DNA from: Pseudonocardia bannensis
GTDB taxonomy: Bacteria > Actinomycetota > Actinomycetes > Mycobacteriales > Pseudonocardiaceae
Assembly (NCBI RefSeq): GCF_012911875.1
Contig: NZ_JAAXKZ010000048.1
Location: forward strand, 1 to 39,401
Direction: 5' to 3'
Length of the DNA stretch: 39,401 nucleotides
The position numbers and the translations under genes are program-made. Every line of letters starts with the position of its first letter. Position 1 is the stretch's first letter. The notes under the pieces are model-generated. The model was not told where the DNA came from. It searched no databases and saw only the letters and a list, made by a program, of their open reading frames with translations. Below, in pieces: positions 8,510 through 17,081 of the stretch.

Positions 8510-9931
8510 TCAGGCGTGGTCCTCCTCGCCGAGGCGGTGCACCCGGATGAGGTTGGTGGACCCGATGGTGCCGGGCGGCGACCCGGCCACGATGACGACC
8601 AGGTCCCCGGGCTGGAACCGGTCGATGGACAGCATCGCCTGGTCGACCTGGCGGACCATGGCGTCGGTGGACTCCACCCGGTCGACGAGGAACGTCTCGG
8701 TGCCCCACGTCATCGCGAGCTGGCTGCGCACCTCGGGGGTCGGGGTGAAGGCCAGCAGCGGCAGCCGGGTGTGCAGCCGGGCCAGCCGGCGCACGGTGTC
8801 GCCGGACTGGGTGAACGCGACCAGCGCGCGGGCCGAGAGCCGCTCGCCGATGTCCCGAGCGGCGTAGGAGAGCACCCCGCGCTTGGTGCGCGGCACGTGG
8901 TTGAGCGGCGGCACCGTGGCCGGGCCCGCCTCGACGGCCTCGACGATCTCGGCCATCGTGCGCACCGACTTGATCGGGTAGCGCCCGACGCTGGTCTCAC
9001 CGGAGAGCATCAGCGCGTCGGTGCCGTCCAGCACCGCGTTCGCGACGTCGGAGGCCTCGGCACGGGTCGGCCGCGAGTTCGTGATCATCGAGTCCAACAT
9101 CTGGGTGGCCACGATGACCGGCTTGGCGTTCTCCCGGGCGATCTGGATGGCCCGCTTCTGCACGAGCGGCACGTTCTGCAGCGGCAACTCGACGCCCAGG
9201 TCGCCGCGGGCGACCATGATCCCGTCGAAGGCCAGCACGATGGCCTCGAGGTTGTCGACGGCCTCGGGCTTCTCCAGCTTGGCGATGACGGGCAGCCGGG
9301 CACCCTTGTTGTCCATGATCTTGTGGACCTGGTCGATGTCGGCCGGGCTGCGCACGAACGACAGCGCGACCACGTCCACGCGCAGGTCGAGCGCGAACTC
9401 CAGGTCGGCCGCGTCCTTCGCGCTGACCGCCGGGACCGAGACGTTCATCCCGGGCAGCGAGAGGCCCTTGTTGTCACTGACCGGGCCACCCTCGGTGACC
9501 TTGCAGACGACGTCGAGGCCCTCCACGGCCACGACACGCAGCCCGACCTTCCCGTCGTCGACGAGCAGCCGGTCCCCCGGGCGGGCGTCGCTGGCCAGGC
9601 CGGAGTAGGTCGTGGACACCCGGTCGTGGGTACCGGTCACGTCCTCGACGGTGATCCGGACCTCTCCCCCGGTGCGCCACTCGGTCGGGCCGCCGGCGAA
9701 ACGGCCGAGCCGGATCTTGGGGCCCTGCAGGTCGGCCAGGATGCCCACCGCCCGGCCCTCCACGTCCGAGGCGTGGCGGACCATCTCGTAGACGCGCTTG
9801 TGGTCGTCCCGGTTGCCGTGACTGAAGTTCAGCCGGGCGACGTCCATCCCGGCCCCGACGAGTTCCCGGATCCGGTCCGGGGTCGCGGTGGCCGGCCCGA
9901 TGGTGCAGACGATCTTGGTGCGACGGCTCAC
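8510..9931 (-). CDS. pyk: Pyruvate kinase
   Basis: Converts phosphoenolpyruvate and ADP to pyruvate and ATP (473 aa, normal length). Seen: RRTKIVCTIGPAT at the N-terminus, NFSHG, DLQGPKIRLG, the metal/PEP region VIAKLEKPEAV and the signature ARGDLGVELP, followed by NSRPTRAEASDVANAVLDGTD split over the barrel end. GTG 9931 is preferred over the adjacent ATG 9934 because the -10 TACGCT (plus-strand 9938-9943) lies 6 nt before the GTG and only 3 nt before the ATG. A leaderless transcript would then begin VSRRTKIV, like most family members. Confidence 0.96.
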   Translation of the reverse strand: MSRRTKIVCTIGPATATPDRIRELVGAGMDVARLNFSHGNRDDHKRVYEMVRHASDVEGRAVGILADLQGPKIRLGRFAGGPTEWRTGGEVRITVEDVTGTHDRVSTTYSGLASDARPGDRLLVDDGKVGLRVVAVEGLDVVCKVTEGGPVSDNKGLSLPGMNVSVPAVSAKDAADLEFALDLRVDVVALSFVRSPADIDQVHKIMDNKGARLPVIAKLEKPEAVDNLEAIVLAFDGIMVARGDLGVELPLQNVPLVQKRAIQIARENAKPVIVATQMLDSMITNSRPTRAEASDVANAVLDGTDALMLSGETSVGRYPIKSVRTMAEIVEAVEAGPATVPPLNHVPRTKRGVLSYAARDIGERLSARALVAFTQSGDTVRRLARLHTRLPLLAFTPTPEVRSQLAMTWGTETFLVDRVESTDAMVRQVDQAMLSIDRFQPGDLVVIVAGSPPGTIGSTNLIRVHRLGEEDHA

Positions 9932-9937
9932 CATGAG

Positions 9938-9943
9938 AGCGTA
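9938..9943 (-). promoter_or_regulatory. -10 element of pyk, leaderless
   Basis: TACGCT read on the minus strand, 6 nt before GTG 9931. It decides between two adjacent start codons. Confidence 0.5.
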
Positions 9944-9983
9944 GCGCGGTCACTGAAACGATCAGGTTGGAGGAAGGCGAACA

Positions 9984-10322
9984 TTGCGCGCCCTGCTTTT
10001 TGTCGCTTCCCTGATGGCGAGTGCGGTGGTGCTCTTCACTCCGGCGTCCGGGGTCCCGTCCGCGCCGCCCGGCGTGGACAAGCTGATCCACCTGCTGGTC
10101 TTCGCGGCGCTGGCCGGTACCGGCCGGTGGGCGGGGCTGCCGCTGCGACCACTGGCGGTGGCCCTGGTGGCCTACGCCGCCGGGTCGGAGATGCTGCAGG
10201 CGGTGCTGCCGATCGGGCGCAGCGGTGACGTACTCGACGCGCTGGTGGATGTGGCCGGAATCGCGCTCGGCCTCGGCGTCCTGGCCGTCGCCCCGTCGTC
10301 GATCCGTCCGCCGCCCTCCTGA
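9984..10322 (+). CDS. VanZ-like membrane protein
   Basis: 112 aa with three or four hydrophobic segments. The pattern DKLIHLLVFAALAG (about residues 32-45), then EMLQAVLPIGRSGDVLDALVDVAGIALG, is the VanZ-like signature of Asp-Lys-x-x-His and a later E-x-x-Q...GR...D...D...G. Full VanZ contributes weak teicoplanin resistance, but most such small proteins have unknown roles, so resistance should not be assumed. The start is TTG 9984, with a strong ribosome-binding site GGAGGAAGG 6 nt upstream. It is divergent from pyk and converges with the DUF2461 gene 21 nt away. Confidence 0.8.
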   Translation: MRALLFVASLMASAVVLFTPASGVPSAPPGVDKLIHLLVFAALAGTGRWAGLPLRPLAVALVAYAAGSEMLQAVLPIGRSGDVLDALVDVAGIALGLGVLAVAPSSIRPPPS

Positions 10323-10343
10323 GTCCGCCCGTGAACCGTGACC

Positions 10344-10994
10344 TCAGCGGCGGGGCTGCTCCGACGGCCCGACGTGGTCGGCCAGCCACTCGGCGACCGG
10401 ACGCGCCGTCCGCCAGGTGTCCGCGACCCGGTGCAGGCAGCCGCGTTCGTGCAGCACGTCGTCGGGGGCCCAGCGCCGCCACACGTACAGCGAGCGGTGC
10501 CGCAGCAGACCCAGCCGCGGGTGCTCCGGGTCGACCCCGCGGGGCCGGCTCTTGAGCAGGTCGCCGTCGACGGTGAGCCCGGCCTCCTCGACGGCGGCGA
10601 GCCGGGAGGCCAGGTCGTCGCCGCGCCGGTCGTCCGCCACGGCCGTGCGATAGCGGGCGACCTGGTCGGATGCCATCCGGTAGTAACCCGCCGCCGCCAT
10701 CAGCCCCTCGGCGGAGAGCTCCACGTAGTAGGGCGCCGCGAACCCGCCGCAGTGGGTCTTGTACGGCGTCTTGTCGTGGGAGAACCGGACGTCGCGGTAC
10801 GGGCGGAAGATCTTCCCGGCGCCGAACTCCGGCTCCAGCGCCGCGAGCAGCGCGAGCATCGGTCCGCGCACGTGCTCGTCGTAGACCGGCTTCTGGTCGG
10901 TCCAGTAGGCCTTCGAGTTGTCGGCGAGCAGCCCGTCGTAGAACTCGACCGCGCCGTCGCCGAACCCGTCGAAGACCTCGGTCCCGGCGGTCAC
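10344..10994 (-). CDS. DUF2461 domain protein
   Basis: 216 aa, matching the DUF2461/TIGR02453 family of unknown function. Seen: FYDGLLADNSKAYWTDQKPVYDEHV near the N-terminus (family pattern L-x-x-N-N-K-x-W-F/Y), FRPYRDVRFSHDKTPYKTHCGG (the most conserved block) and AAGYYRMASDQVARYRTAV. No signal peptide or membrane segment. GTG 10994 overlaps the lgt stop (GTGA), so it is probably translated together with lgt. No function can be inferred from that pairing. Confidence 0.88.
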   Translation of the reverse strand: MTAGTEVFDGFGDGAVEFYDGLLADNSKAYWTDQKPVYDEHVRGPMLALLAALEPEFGAGKIFRPYRDVRFSHDKTPYKTHCGGFAAPYYVELSAEGLMAAAGYYRMASDQVARYRTAVADDRRGDDLASRLAAVEEAGLTVDGDLLKSRPRGVDPEHPRLGLLRHRSLYVWRRWAPDDVLHERGCLHRVADTWRTARPVAEWLADHVGPSEQPRR

Positions 10995-11968
10995 GGTGCC
11001 CGGTCACGGGTGGGGCCGGAGACCGCCTCGTCCTCGGGCGGCCCGTCCACCGGCGCGTCGGCCCCGGTTCCGGACGGGTCGCCGGCCGGCTCCGCCTCGG
11101 GCCGGGTGATCTCCTCGCGGGGCTTGCGGACGAGCACGACGTACGCCACGGCGCAGACGAACACGACGGCGGAGACCACGACGTTGATCCGGACGTCGCC
11201 GAACACCCGGGTGGCCGGGTCGGTGCGCATGAGCTCGATGAAGAACCGGCCCAGCGTGTATCCGGCCACGTAGAGCGCGAAGACGCGCCCGTGCCCGAGC
11301 CGGAAGCGCCGGTCGGCCCACACGATCACCACGGCGATGAGGAGGCTCCAGAGCATCTCGTACAGGAACGTCGGGTGCACGATCGCGACCGGCGTGGTGT
11401 CGAGGGCGACGCCGCCCAGGGCGTCAGGGAAGCCGGTGGCCGGATCGACCCGGTCGTAGATCTCCAGGCCCCACGGCAGGGTGGTGGGCCCGCCGTAGAG
11501 CTCCTGGTTGAAGTAGTTGCCGAGCCGGCCGATCGCCTGCGCGACCACGATCCCGGGTGCCACGGCGTCGGCGAAGAACGGCAGCGGCACACCCCGGCGG
11601 CGGCACGCGATCCAGGCACCCACTCCGCCGAGCGCGATGGCGCCCCAGATCCCCAGACCGCCCTGCCAGATCTTCAGCGCGTCGATCGGATTCCCGCCGG
11701 GACCGAAGTAGGTCTGCCAGTCGGTGGCGACGTGGTAGAGACGGCCGCCGACCAGGCCGAACGGCACCGCGTAGACCGCGACGTCGACGACCGTGCCGGG
11801 CTCGCCGCCGCGGGCGACGAACCGCTTCTCGCCCCACACGACGGCCACCACGATGCCCGCGATGATGCACAGCGCGTACGCGCGCAGAGGGACGGGTCCG
11901 ATGTACCAGACACCGCGGTCCGGGCTGGGGATGTACGCCAGCAGTGCTGAGGTGACGGCGGTGCTCAC
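10991..11968 (-). CDS. lgt: Prolipoprotein diacylglyceryl transferase
   Basis: Transfers diacylglyceryl from phosphatidylglycerol to the lipobox cysteine of prolipoproteins (inner membrane, 325 aa). Seen: AYALCIIAGIVVAVVWG helix near the N-terminus, GLVGGRLYHVATDW, KIWQGGLGIWG and the signature GRLGNYFNQELYG. The last 40 or so residues are a charged cytoplasmic tail rich in Asp, Glu and Pro, usual in actinobacteria. GTG 11968 is preferred because TACCGT lies 6 nt upstream; the GTG at 11989 lies upstream of that -10. The SodC-like lipoprotein in the next operon would be one of its substrates. Confidence 0.96.
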   Translation of the reverse strand: MSTAVTSALLAYIPSPDRGVWYIGPVPLRAYALCIIAGIVVAVVWGEKRFVARGGEPGTVVDVAVYAVPFGLVGGRLYHVATDWQTYFGPGGNPIDALKIWQGGLGIWGAIALGGVGAWIACRRRGVPLPFFADAVAPGIVVAQAIGRLGNYFNQELYGGPTTLPWGLEIYDRVDPATGFPDALGGVALDTTPVAIVHPTFLYEMLWSLLIAVVIVWADRRFRLGHGRVFALYVAGYTLGRFFIELMRTDPATRVFGDVRINVVVSAVVFVCAVAYVVLVRKPREEITRPEAEPAGDPSGTGADAPVDGPPEDEAVSGPTRDRAP

Positions 11969-11974
11969 GCCGCC

Positions 11975-11980
11975 ACGGTA
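11975..11980 (-). promoter_or_regulatory. -10 element of lgt, leaderless
   Basis: TACCGT on the minus strand, 6 nt before GTG 11968. Confidence 0.5.
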
Positions 11981-12079
11981 GCGCTCCACGACGACACACC
12001 CACCGTGACGCCGCTCGGAGCGCCCACTGACCGGCCCGTCACCCGTTCTCGTCGGTGCGCGCCCGAACGCGCGCGCCGG

Positions 12080-12631
12080 TCACGGTCTCCGGGCGAGGCG
12101 GCGGCCGAGCGGGCCTGCGATCAGGGCACCGAGCAGCGCGATCGCGATCGCCCCGCCGATCAGCCAGCCGGCCGGCGACCGGGCTGGGTCGCCCGGCGCC
12201 TGCGCGGCGCACGACACGTCGCCTGCCGGGGCGCCCGGGCCTGCCGCCGGGTCGACCGGCCCGGTGTAGGTGAACACGTAGCCGCCCCGCTGCTCGTGGC
12301 CGTCGGGCCCGAGCAGGCACCAGCGCACGGTGTACTCCCCGGCCGCGGGCAGCCGCGGCGCGACGCCGGCGACCAGCGAGCGCTCGCCGTCGGGGGTGAC
12401 GGCGCCGTCGTCCCAGCGACTGCCGTCGGGGGCCAGCAGCGCGACCGCCCGGGGCGCATCCGGCGCGACCCGACCCGCGAATTCGAGCCGGATCCGCTCC
12501 AACCGGTCGACCTGGGCGCCCGGCGCCGGATCGGCACCGGTCAGCGACGTGTGCGCCAGGGCCGGGGGCGCCAGCAGCAGGAGCAGCGTCCCGGCGAACG
12601 CCGCGGCCAGGCTCAGGACAGCGGCGCGCAT
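12080..12631 (-). CDS. CopC domain copper-binding protein
   Basis: 183 aa exported, C-terminally anchored CopC-type protein. The signal peptide runs to ...PPALA, and the mature chain starts with His (HTSLTGADPAPGAQVD), the N-terminal copper ligand of CopC. The later DGHEQRGGYVFTYTG supplies the Asp and His ligands of the Cu(II) site. A Pro/Ala-rich linker leads to one transmembrane helix (WLIGGAIAIALLGALIAG) and an Arg-rich tail. The ATG at 12631 lies inside the end of the SodC-like gene (19-nt overlap), so the two are probably coupled. A copper chaperone or delivery role is family knowledge; the partner here is unknown. Confidence 0.88.
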   Translation of the reverse strand: MRAAVLSLAAAFAGTLLLLLAPPALAHTSLTGADPAPGAQVDRLERIRLEFAGRVAPDAPRAVALLAPDGSRWDDGAVTPDGERSLVAGVAPRLPAAGEYTVRWCLLGPDGHEQRGGYVFTYTGPVDPAAGPGAPAGDVSCAAQAPGDPARSPAGWLIGGAIAIALLGALIAGPLGRRLARRP

Positions 12632-13137
12632 GCGACCCGGTTGTCCATCAGGTCGGCCGGGTGCACGACCACCGCGCGGGCGTCCGCCCCGACCACCGTG
12701 GGGTTCTCCGCAGTGGCCGTCGCGGCACCCGACGCGTCGGAGCGGAACTTCAGATGGATCTCGTTCGGGGGCATCTCCGAGCCCGCCGGGTCGATCCGGA
12801 AGTGCGGGCCACCGCCCTCCGCGCACTGTCCCGAGTGGACGTGCGAGACGTAGTCGGTGTCCGGGCGCAGGCCCGTGAAGGTGACGGTGACGGTCGTGCC
12901 GCCGTCGTGGCGCGCCATCTCGGCGGTACCCGCGACACCCTCGTAGCCCTGCGGGGCGGTCGGCAGCAGCGTGAACGGGCCGCTGCTCAGCCGCCCGCCC
13001 GGGACGGCGGCCGCGGGGACGGCCTGCGGGTCGCCGGCGCCCGTCGGGTGTCCCGCGGCCGGTTCCGGGGTGCTCCCACACCCTGCGAGCAGGGCCAGTC
13101 CGACGGCTGCCGCACTGACCAGCGCACCTGTGCGCAT
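12613..13137 (-). CDS. Cu/Zn superoxide dismutase-like lipoprotein
   Basis: 174 aa. The signal peptide ends in the lipobox LLAGC (Cys about 18), so the protein should be lipid-anchored outside the membrane. The fold resembles SodC: HVHSGQC gives two histidines, GPHF a third, ARAVVVHPAD a fourth, and NRVACA has the Arg-x-Ala-Cys end motif. The stretch normally reading H-x-G-D-L-P reads EIHLKF, so the zinc-ligand Asp seems absent and dismutase activity is uncertain. ATG 13137 is chosen from AGAGGTGG, 8 nt upstream; the GTG at 13149 has no spaced site. It overlaps copC by 19 nt, a copper-linked pair. Confidence 0.8.
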   Translation of the reverse strand: MRTGALVSAAAVGLALLAGCGSTPEPAAGHPTGAGDPQAVPAAAVPGGRLSSGPFTLLPTAPQGYEGVAGTAEMARHDGGTTVTVTFTGLRPDTDYVSHVHSGQCAEGGGPHFRIDPAGSEMPPNEIHLKFRSDASGAATATAENPTVVGADARAVVVHPADLMDNRVACAPLS

Positions 13138-13356
13138 ATTCCGATCCACCTCTTCCGCCGCCCTTCGGCGACCCGTCGTCGTGCCGACCGGCGCTCACCA
13201 TGTCGACCTGTCCGTCGGGTTGGTCGGCGGGAGGACGGGCACGGTTCCGGCGCCCGCCCGATCCCACGCGAGGTGACCGTCACACGACCGGGGGGCGGGG
13301 ACACCGACGCGGCGATCTCCTGGATCCGGGCGCTGGGCGGGCTCGGCGGCCGGCGC

Positions 13357-14166
13357 TCAGGCCGGCTGCGGAGCTCCGGCGGGGCGCCCCGCGCGGCGCA
13401 CCCCGTCGGACAGCTCGGCGGCCAGCGCGCGCACGCCGTCCCGGCCACCGTTCTCGGCGGCGGTCACGAACGCCGACCCGACGATCACGCCGTCGGCGAA
13501 GGACGCGACCTCAGCCGCCTGATCCCCCGACCGCACGCCCAGGCCGACCCCGATCGGCAGCGAGGTGTGCGGGCGGCAACGCGCGACGATCTGTGGTGCG
13601 ACGGACGCCACGGTGTCCCGCGCCCCGGTCACGCCCATGATCGACGTCGCGTAGAGGAAGCCGCTGCTCGCCGCGGCCGTCGACACGATCCGCTCCTCGG
13701 TCGACGACGGCGCGACCAGGAAGATCCGGTCCAGCCCGTGCGCGGTCGACGCGGCCAGCCACTCGTCGGCCTCGTCGGGGATGAGGTCCGGGGTGATCAC
13801 GCCGAGCCCGCCGGCCGATGCCAGGTCGCGGGCGAACGCGTCGACGCCGTAGCGCAGGACCGGGTTGAAGTAGGTCATCACCACGGCCGAGCCGCCGGCC
13901 GCCGACACCCGCTCGACCACCGACAGCACGTCACGGATCCGCGTCCCGGCGCGCAGCGCCTTCTCGGCGGCGGCCTGGATGGTCGGGCCGTCCATCACCG
14001 GGTCGGAGTACGGGATGCCGACCTCGAGCAGGTCGCACCCGCCCTCGACCAGCGCGTTCAGCAGGTCCACCGAGCCGTCGACGGTCGGGTAGCCCGCGGG
14101 CAGGTAACCGATCAGCGCACCGCGGTCCTGGGCGGCGCAGCGGGCGAAGACGTCGGCGACGGTCAC
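13357..14166 (-). CDS. trpA: Tryptophan synthase alpha subunit
   Basis: Cleaves indole-3-glycerol phosphate to indole and glyceraldehyde 3-phosphate (269 aa TIM barrel, works with TrpB). Seen: [12 protein letters not shown], then [19 protein letters not shown], which carries the catalytic Glu and the downstream Asp, and later [15 protein letters not shown] and [10 protein letters not shown] at the phosphate-binding end. GTG 14166 overlaps the trpB stop by GTGA. It is the last gene of the trp operon; the 219 nt between it and the SodC-like gene show no clear terminator. Confidence 0.96.
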   Translation of the reverse strand: MTVADVFARCAAQDRGALIGYLPAGYPTVDGSVDLLNALVEGGCDLLEVGIPYSDPVMDGPTIQAAAEKALRAGTRIRDVLSVVERVSAAGGSAVVMTYFNPVLRYGVDAFARDLASAGGLGVITPDLIPDEADEWLAASTAHGLDRIFLVAPSSTEERIVSTAAASSGFLYATSIMGVTGARDTVASVAPQIVARCRPHTSLPIGVGLGVRSGDQAAEVASFADGVIVGSAFVTAAENGGRDGVRALAAELSDGVRRAGRPAGAPQPA

Positions 14167-15539
14167 AGCTGGATCCCTTCGGTCTGCGCGCCCGGATCGG
14201 CGAAGGAGGAGTCCGAAGCCGACAGCGCCCGCTCGGCGATCGCGGTCCCGTCCGCGTCCTCCGCGCGCTGGTCCTCACCGATCATGCCGAACCACTTCGC
14301 CGCGGTGTCGACGTCCTTGTCACCGCGCCCGGACAGGTTCACCAGCACGACGCCCTCGGGCCCGAGCTCACGGCCCAGCCGCAGCGCCCCGGCGACGGCG
14401 TGCGCGGACTCGATGGCCGGGATGATCCCCTCGGTGCGGCACAGCAGCGCGAAGGCCTCCATCGCCTCGGCGTCGGTGATCGGCTGGTACTCCGCGCGCC
14501 CGATGTCCTTGAGCAGAGCGTGCTCGGGGCCGACGCCGGGGTAGTCGAGTCCGGCGGAGATCGAGTACGACTCGCTGGTCTGGCCGTCGGAGTCCTGCAG
14601 CAGGTAGGACATCGCCCCGTGCAACGCACCGGGTGAGCCCTCGGTCAGCGTCGCGCCGTGGCGGCCGGTCTCGATCCCGTCGCCGCCGGGCTCGAACCCG
14701 ACGAGCCGGACACCCGGGTCGTCGAGGAACGCGTGGAAGATCCCGATCGCGTTGGAACCGCCGCCCACGCAGGCCGCGACGGCGTCGGGCAACCGACCCG
14801 TCCGCTCGAGCACCTGCTCGCGGCTCTCCAGCCCGATGACGCGGTGGAAGTCGCGGACCATCACCGGGAACGGGTGCGGGCCGGCCACCGTGCCGAGCAG
14901 GTAGTGCGTCCCGTCGACGTTCGTGACCCAGTCGCGCAGCGCCTCGTTGATGGCGTCCTTGAGCGTTCGCGAGCCGGTCTTGACCGGGACGACCTCGGCG
15001 CCGAGCAGGCGCATCCGGGCGACGTTGAGCGCCTGGCGGCGGGTGTCCACCTCGCCCATGTAGATCATGCAGTCGAGCCCGAGCAGCGCGCACGCGGTGG
15101 CGGTGGCCACCCCGTGCTGACCGGCGCCGGTCTCGGCGATCACCCGGGACTTGCCCATCCGCTTGGTGAGCAGCGCCTGACCCAGGACATTGTTGATCTT
15201 GTGTGACCCGGTGTGGTTCAGGTCCTCGCGCTTGAGCAGGATGCGCGCCCCGCCGGCGTGCTCGCTCAGCTTCGGCGCGTCGGTGAGCGGGGACGGCCGC
15301 CCCGTGTAGTCCCGGTGCAGCCGGTCGAGCTCGCCGAGGAACTCCGGATCGGACCGGGCCTTCTCGTAGGCCGCGGTCAGCTCGTCGAGGGCCGCGACCA
15401 GCGCTTCCGGGACGAACCGCCCGCCGTAGCGCCCGAAGTGCCCGCGTGCGTCGGGTTCGTGCCCCGACCGGGTCGCGATGCCGTGGCTCGCCCTGACCCC
15501 GCCGTCCGGATGGGTGGTGCCCCCGCTGGTAGTGCTCAC
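14163..15539 (-). CDS. trpB: Tryptophan synthase beta subunit
   Basis: PLP enzyme joining indole and serine to tryptophan (458 aa, longer than the usual 400 or so because of an N-terminal extension of about 30 residues and a C-terminal tail). Seen: [19 protein letters not shown], the PLP-lysine region [24 protein letters not shown], the phosphate loop GGGSNAIG and NLSGRGDKD near the end. GTG 15539 overlaps the trpC stop (GTGA), and its own stop overlaps trpA in the same way. Confidence 0.97.
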   Translation of the reverse strand: MSTTSGGTTHPDGGVRASHGIATRSGHEPDARGHFGRYGGRFVPEALVAALDELTAAYEKARSDPEFLGELDRLHRDYTGRPSPLTDAPKLSEHAGGARILLKREDLNHTGSHKINNVLGQALLTKRMGKSRVIAETGAGQHGVATATACALLGLDCMIYMGEVDTRRQALNVARMRLLGAEVVPVKTGSRTLKDAINEALRDWVTNVDGTHYLLGTVAGPHPFPVMVRDFHRVIGLESREQVLERTGRLPDAVAACVGGGSNAIGIFHAFLDDPGVRLVGFEPGGDGIETGRHGATLTEGSPGALHGAMSYLLQDSDGQTSESYSISAGLDYPGVGPEHALLKDIGRAEYQPITDAEAMEAFALLCRTEGIIPAIESAHAVAGALRLGRELGPEGVVLVNLSGRGDKDVDTAAKWFGMIGEDQRAEDADGTAIAERALSASDSSFADPGAQTEGIQL

Positions 15540-16372
15540 CGCACCATTCTGGAGCACGACGGGTGGAAGCCTGCGGCCACCAGGCTGCGGACCGCCGACT
15601 GCGGGTCCCCGCTGGTCACCAGGCCCTCCCCGACGAGCACCGCGTCGGCTCCCCAACCGGCGTAGGTGAGCAGGTCACCGGGGCCGCGGACGCCGGACTC
15701 GGCGACCCGCAGCACGTCGTTGGGCAGCCCGGGCGCGATCTGGCCGAAGATCGAGCGGTTGACCTCGAGGGTGTGCAGGTTGCGCGCGTTGACCCCGATC
15801 AGGCCGGCGCCCGCCTCGAGCGCACGGTCGGCCTCCTCCTCGGTGTGCACCTCGACCAGCGCGGTCATGCCCAGCGACTCGACCCGGTCGAGCAGCGCGA
15901 CCAGCACGTTCTGCTCCAGCGCCGCGACGATCAGCAGCACCAGGTCGGCGCCGTGCGCGCGGGCCTCGTGCACCTGGTACGGGCTGACGATGAAGTCCTT
16001 GCGCAGGATCGGGATGTCGACGACGGCGCGGACGGCGTCGAGGTCGGCGAGCGAACCGCCGAAACGGCGCTGCTCGGTGAGCACGCTGATGACGCGGGCC
16101 CCGCCCTCGGCGTAGGACGCGGCCAGCTCGGCCGGGTCGGAGATGGTCGCCAGATCGCCCTTCGACGGGCTGCGCCGCTTGACCTCGGCGATCACGCCGA
16201 TGCCCGGCGCCCGCAGCGACGCCATCACGTCACGGGGCGGCGGCGCCTGCGCGGCACGCCGCTTGATCTCGGTGAAATCGACGGCGGCCTCGCGAACGGC
16301 GAGATCCTGCCGGACCCCGTCCACGATGGACTCGAGGACGCTGGGGCCGGTTTGCTTCGTGCGCTCGCCCAC
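15536..16372 (-). CDS. trpC: Indole-3-glycerol phosphate synthase
   Basis: Ring-closing decarboxylase of tryptophan synthesis (278 aa TIM barrel). Seen: [19 protein letters not shown] near the N-terminus, [15 protein letters not shown] with the catalytic lysine, [25 protein letters not shown] and [15 protein letters not shown] 16372 is taken because GGAAGGGGAG lies 8 nt upstream; it adds about eight residues before the usual start. This gene has no fused TrpF domain, and no separate trpF lies in the operon; PriA in the his cluster probably covers that step. Confidence 0.96.
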   Translation of the reverse strand: MGERTKQTGPSVLESIVDGVRQDLAVREAAVDFTEIKRRAAQAPPPRDVMASLRAPGIGVIAEVKRRSPSKGDLATISDPAELAASYAEGGARVISVLTEQRRFGGSLADLDAVRAVVDIPILRKDFIVSPYQVHEARAHGADLVLLIVAALEQNVLVALLDRVESLGMTALVEVHTEEEADRALEAGAGLIGVNARNLHTLEVNRSIFGQIAPGLPNDVLRVAESGVRGPGDLLTYAGWGADAVLVGEGLVTSGDPQSAVRSLVAAGFHPSCSRMVR

Positions 16373-16421
16373 GGGGCTGACTCCCCTTCCGGGTTCGGGC
16401 CTTCCAGGCGTTCGGACCATG

Positions 16422-17081
16422 CTAGACACGCCTCGTCGACGGGTCGCCGCCAGGCCCGGCCTGGGTCTGGGCACCGTCGGCGACGTCCACGGTCGGATCC
16501 CGACCCGCGTCCAGCTCCTGCCACGCCGCCCGGTCCGGGTCGACGGCCGGCCTGCGCGCGCCCGGCGCCGCGTACCGGCCTCCGAACCGGGGCAGGCCAC
16601 GTTCACCCACCAGCAGCGCCGCACCCGCGGCCAGCAGCAGCACACTACCCACCACCCCCAGCCACGGTGCGGGGGTCACCCCCACCGGCACCGACGGCAG
16701 TGTCGCCGCCGGGTCGGAGCCGAGCGAGACGTCCAGCAGCACGGCCAACCGCTCGACCGGCGGCGGGCTCAGCAGCCCGGTCAGCGTGATCGCACCGGCG
16801 GCGGCACCCGCGAGGACGATCACGCCGCCCAGCGCGCGGCGGGCGATCCCGGAGACCGCGATCGCGGCGGCCACGGCGGCCACCGCGAGCAGCGCGATAC
16901 CGGCCGGGGCGGGCTCGAGGTCGGCACCGGTCGCCGCGAGTTCGACCTCGCCCCGGGTGGCCGTGACGACGGTCGCGGAGAACCAGGTCAGCCGGGATGA
17001 GCCCCACAGCGCCAGGGCCCCGGCCAGCAGGCCGACACAGATCAGCAGCAGCCGGCGGCGCCCGTCCCCGGCGGCACTCAC
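16422..17081 (-). CDS. Trp-associated membrane protein (TIGR02234-like)
   Basis: 219 aa with four hydrophobic segments: [56 protein letters not shown] and [20 protein letters not shown]. After the first helix, [11 protein letters not shown] fits the small membrane protein found next to trpE in many actinobacteria. A hydrophilic C-terminal tail follows. GTG 17081 overlaps the trpE stop by GTGA, and trpC follows about 50 nt downstream. The function is unknown; constant placement inside trp operons suggests a role linked to tryptophan, for example transport or sensing, but this is inference. Confidence 0.85.
   Translation of the reverse strand: MSAAGDGRRRLLLICVGLLAGALALWGSSRLTWFSATVVTATRGEVELAATGADLEPAPAGIALLAVAAVAAAIAVSGIARRALGGVIVLAGAAAGAITLTGLLSPPPVERLAVLLDVSLGSDPAATLPSVPVGVTPAPWLGVVGSVLLLAAGAALLVGERGLPRFGGRYAAPGARRPAVDPDRAAWQELDAGRDPTVDVADGAQTQAGPGGDPSTRRV

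Noticed and set aside
8492..10228. 578-codon plus-strand frame across pyk
   Set aside because: It mirrors the pyruvate kinase gene and has low-complexity Arg/Gly/Val/Asp wording without any domain.
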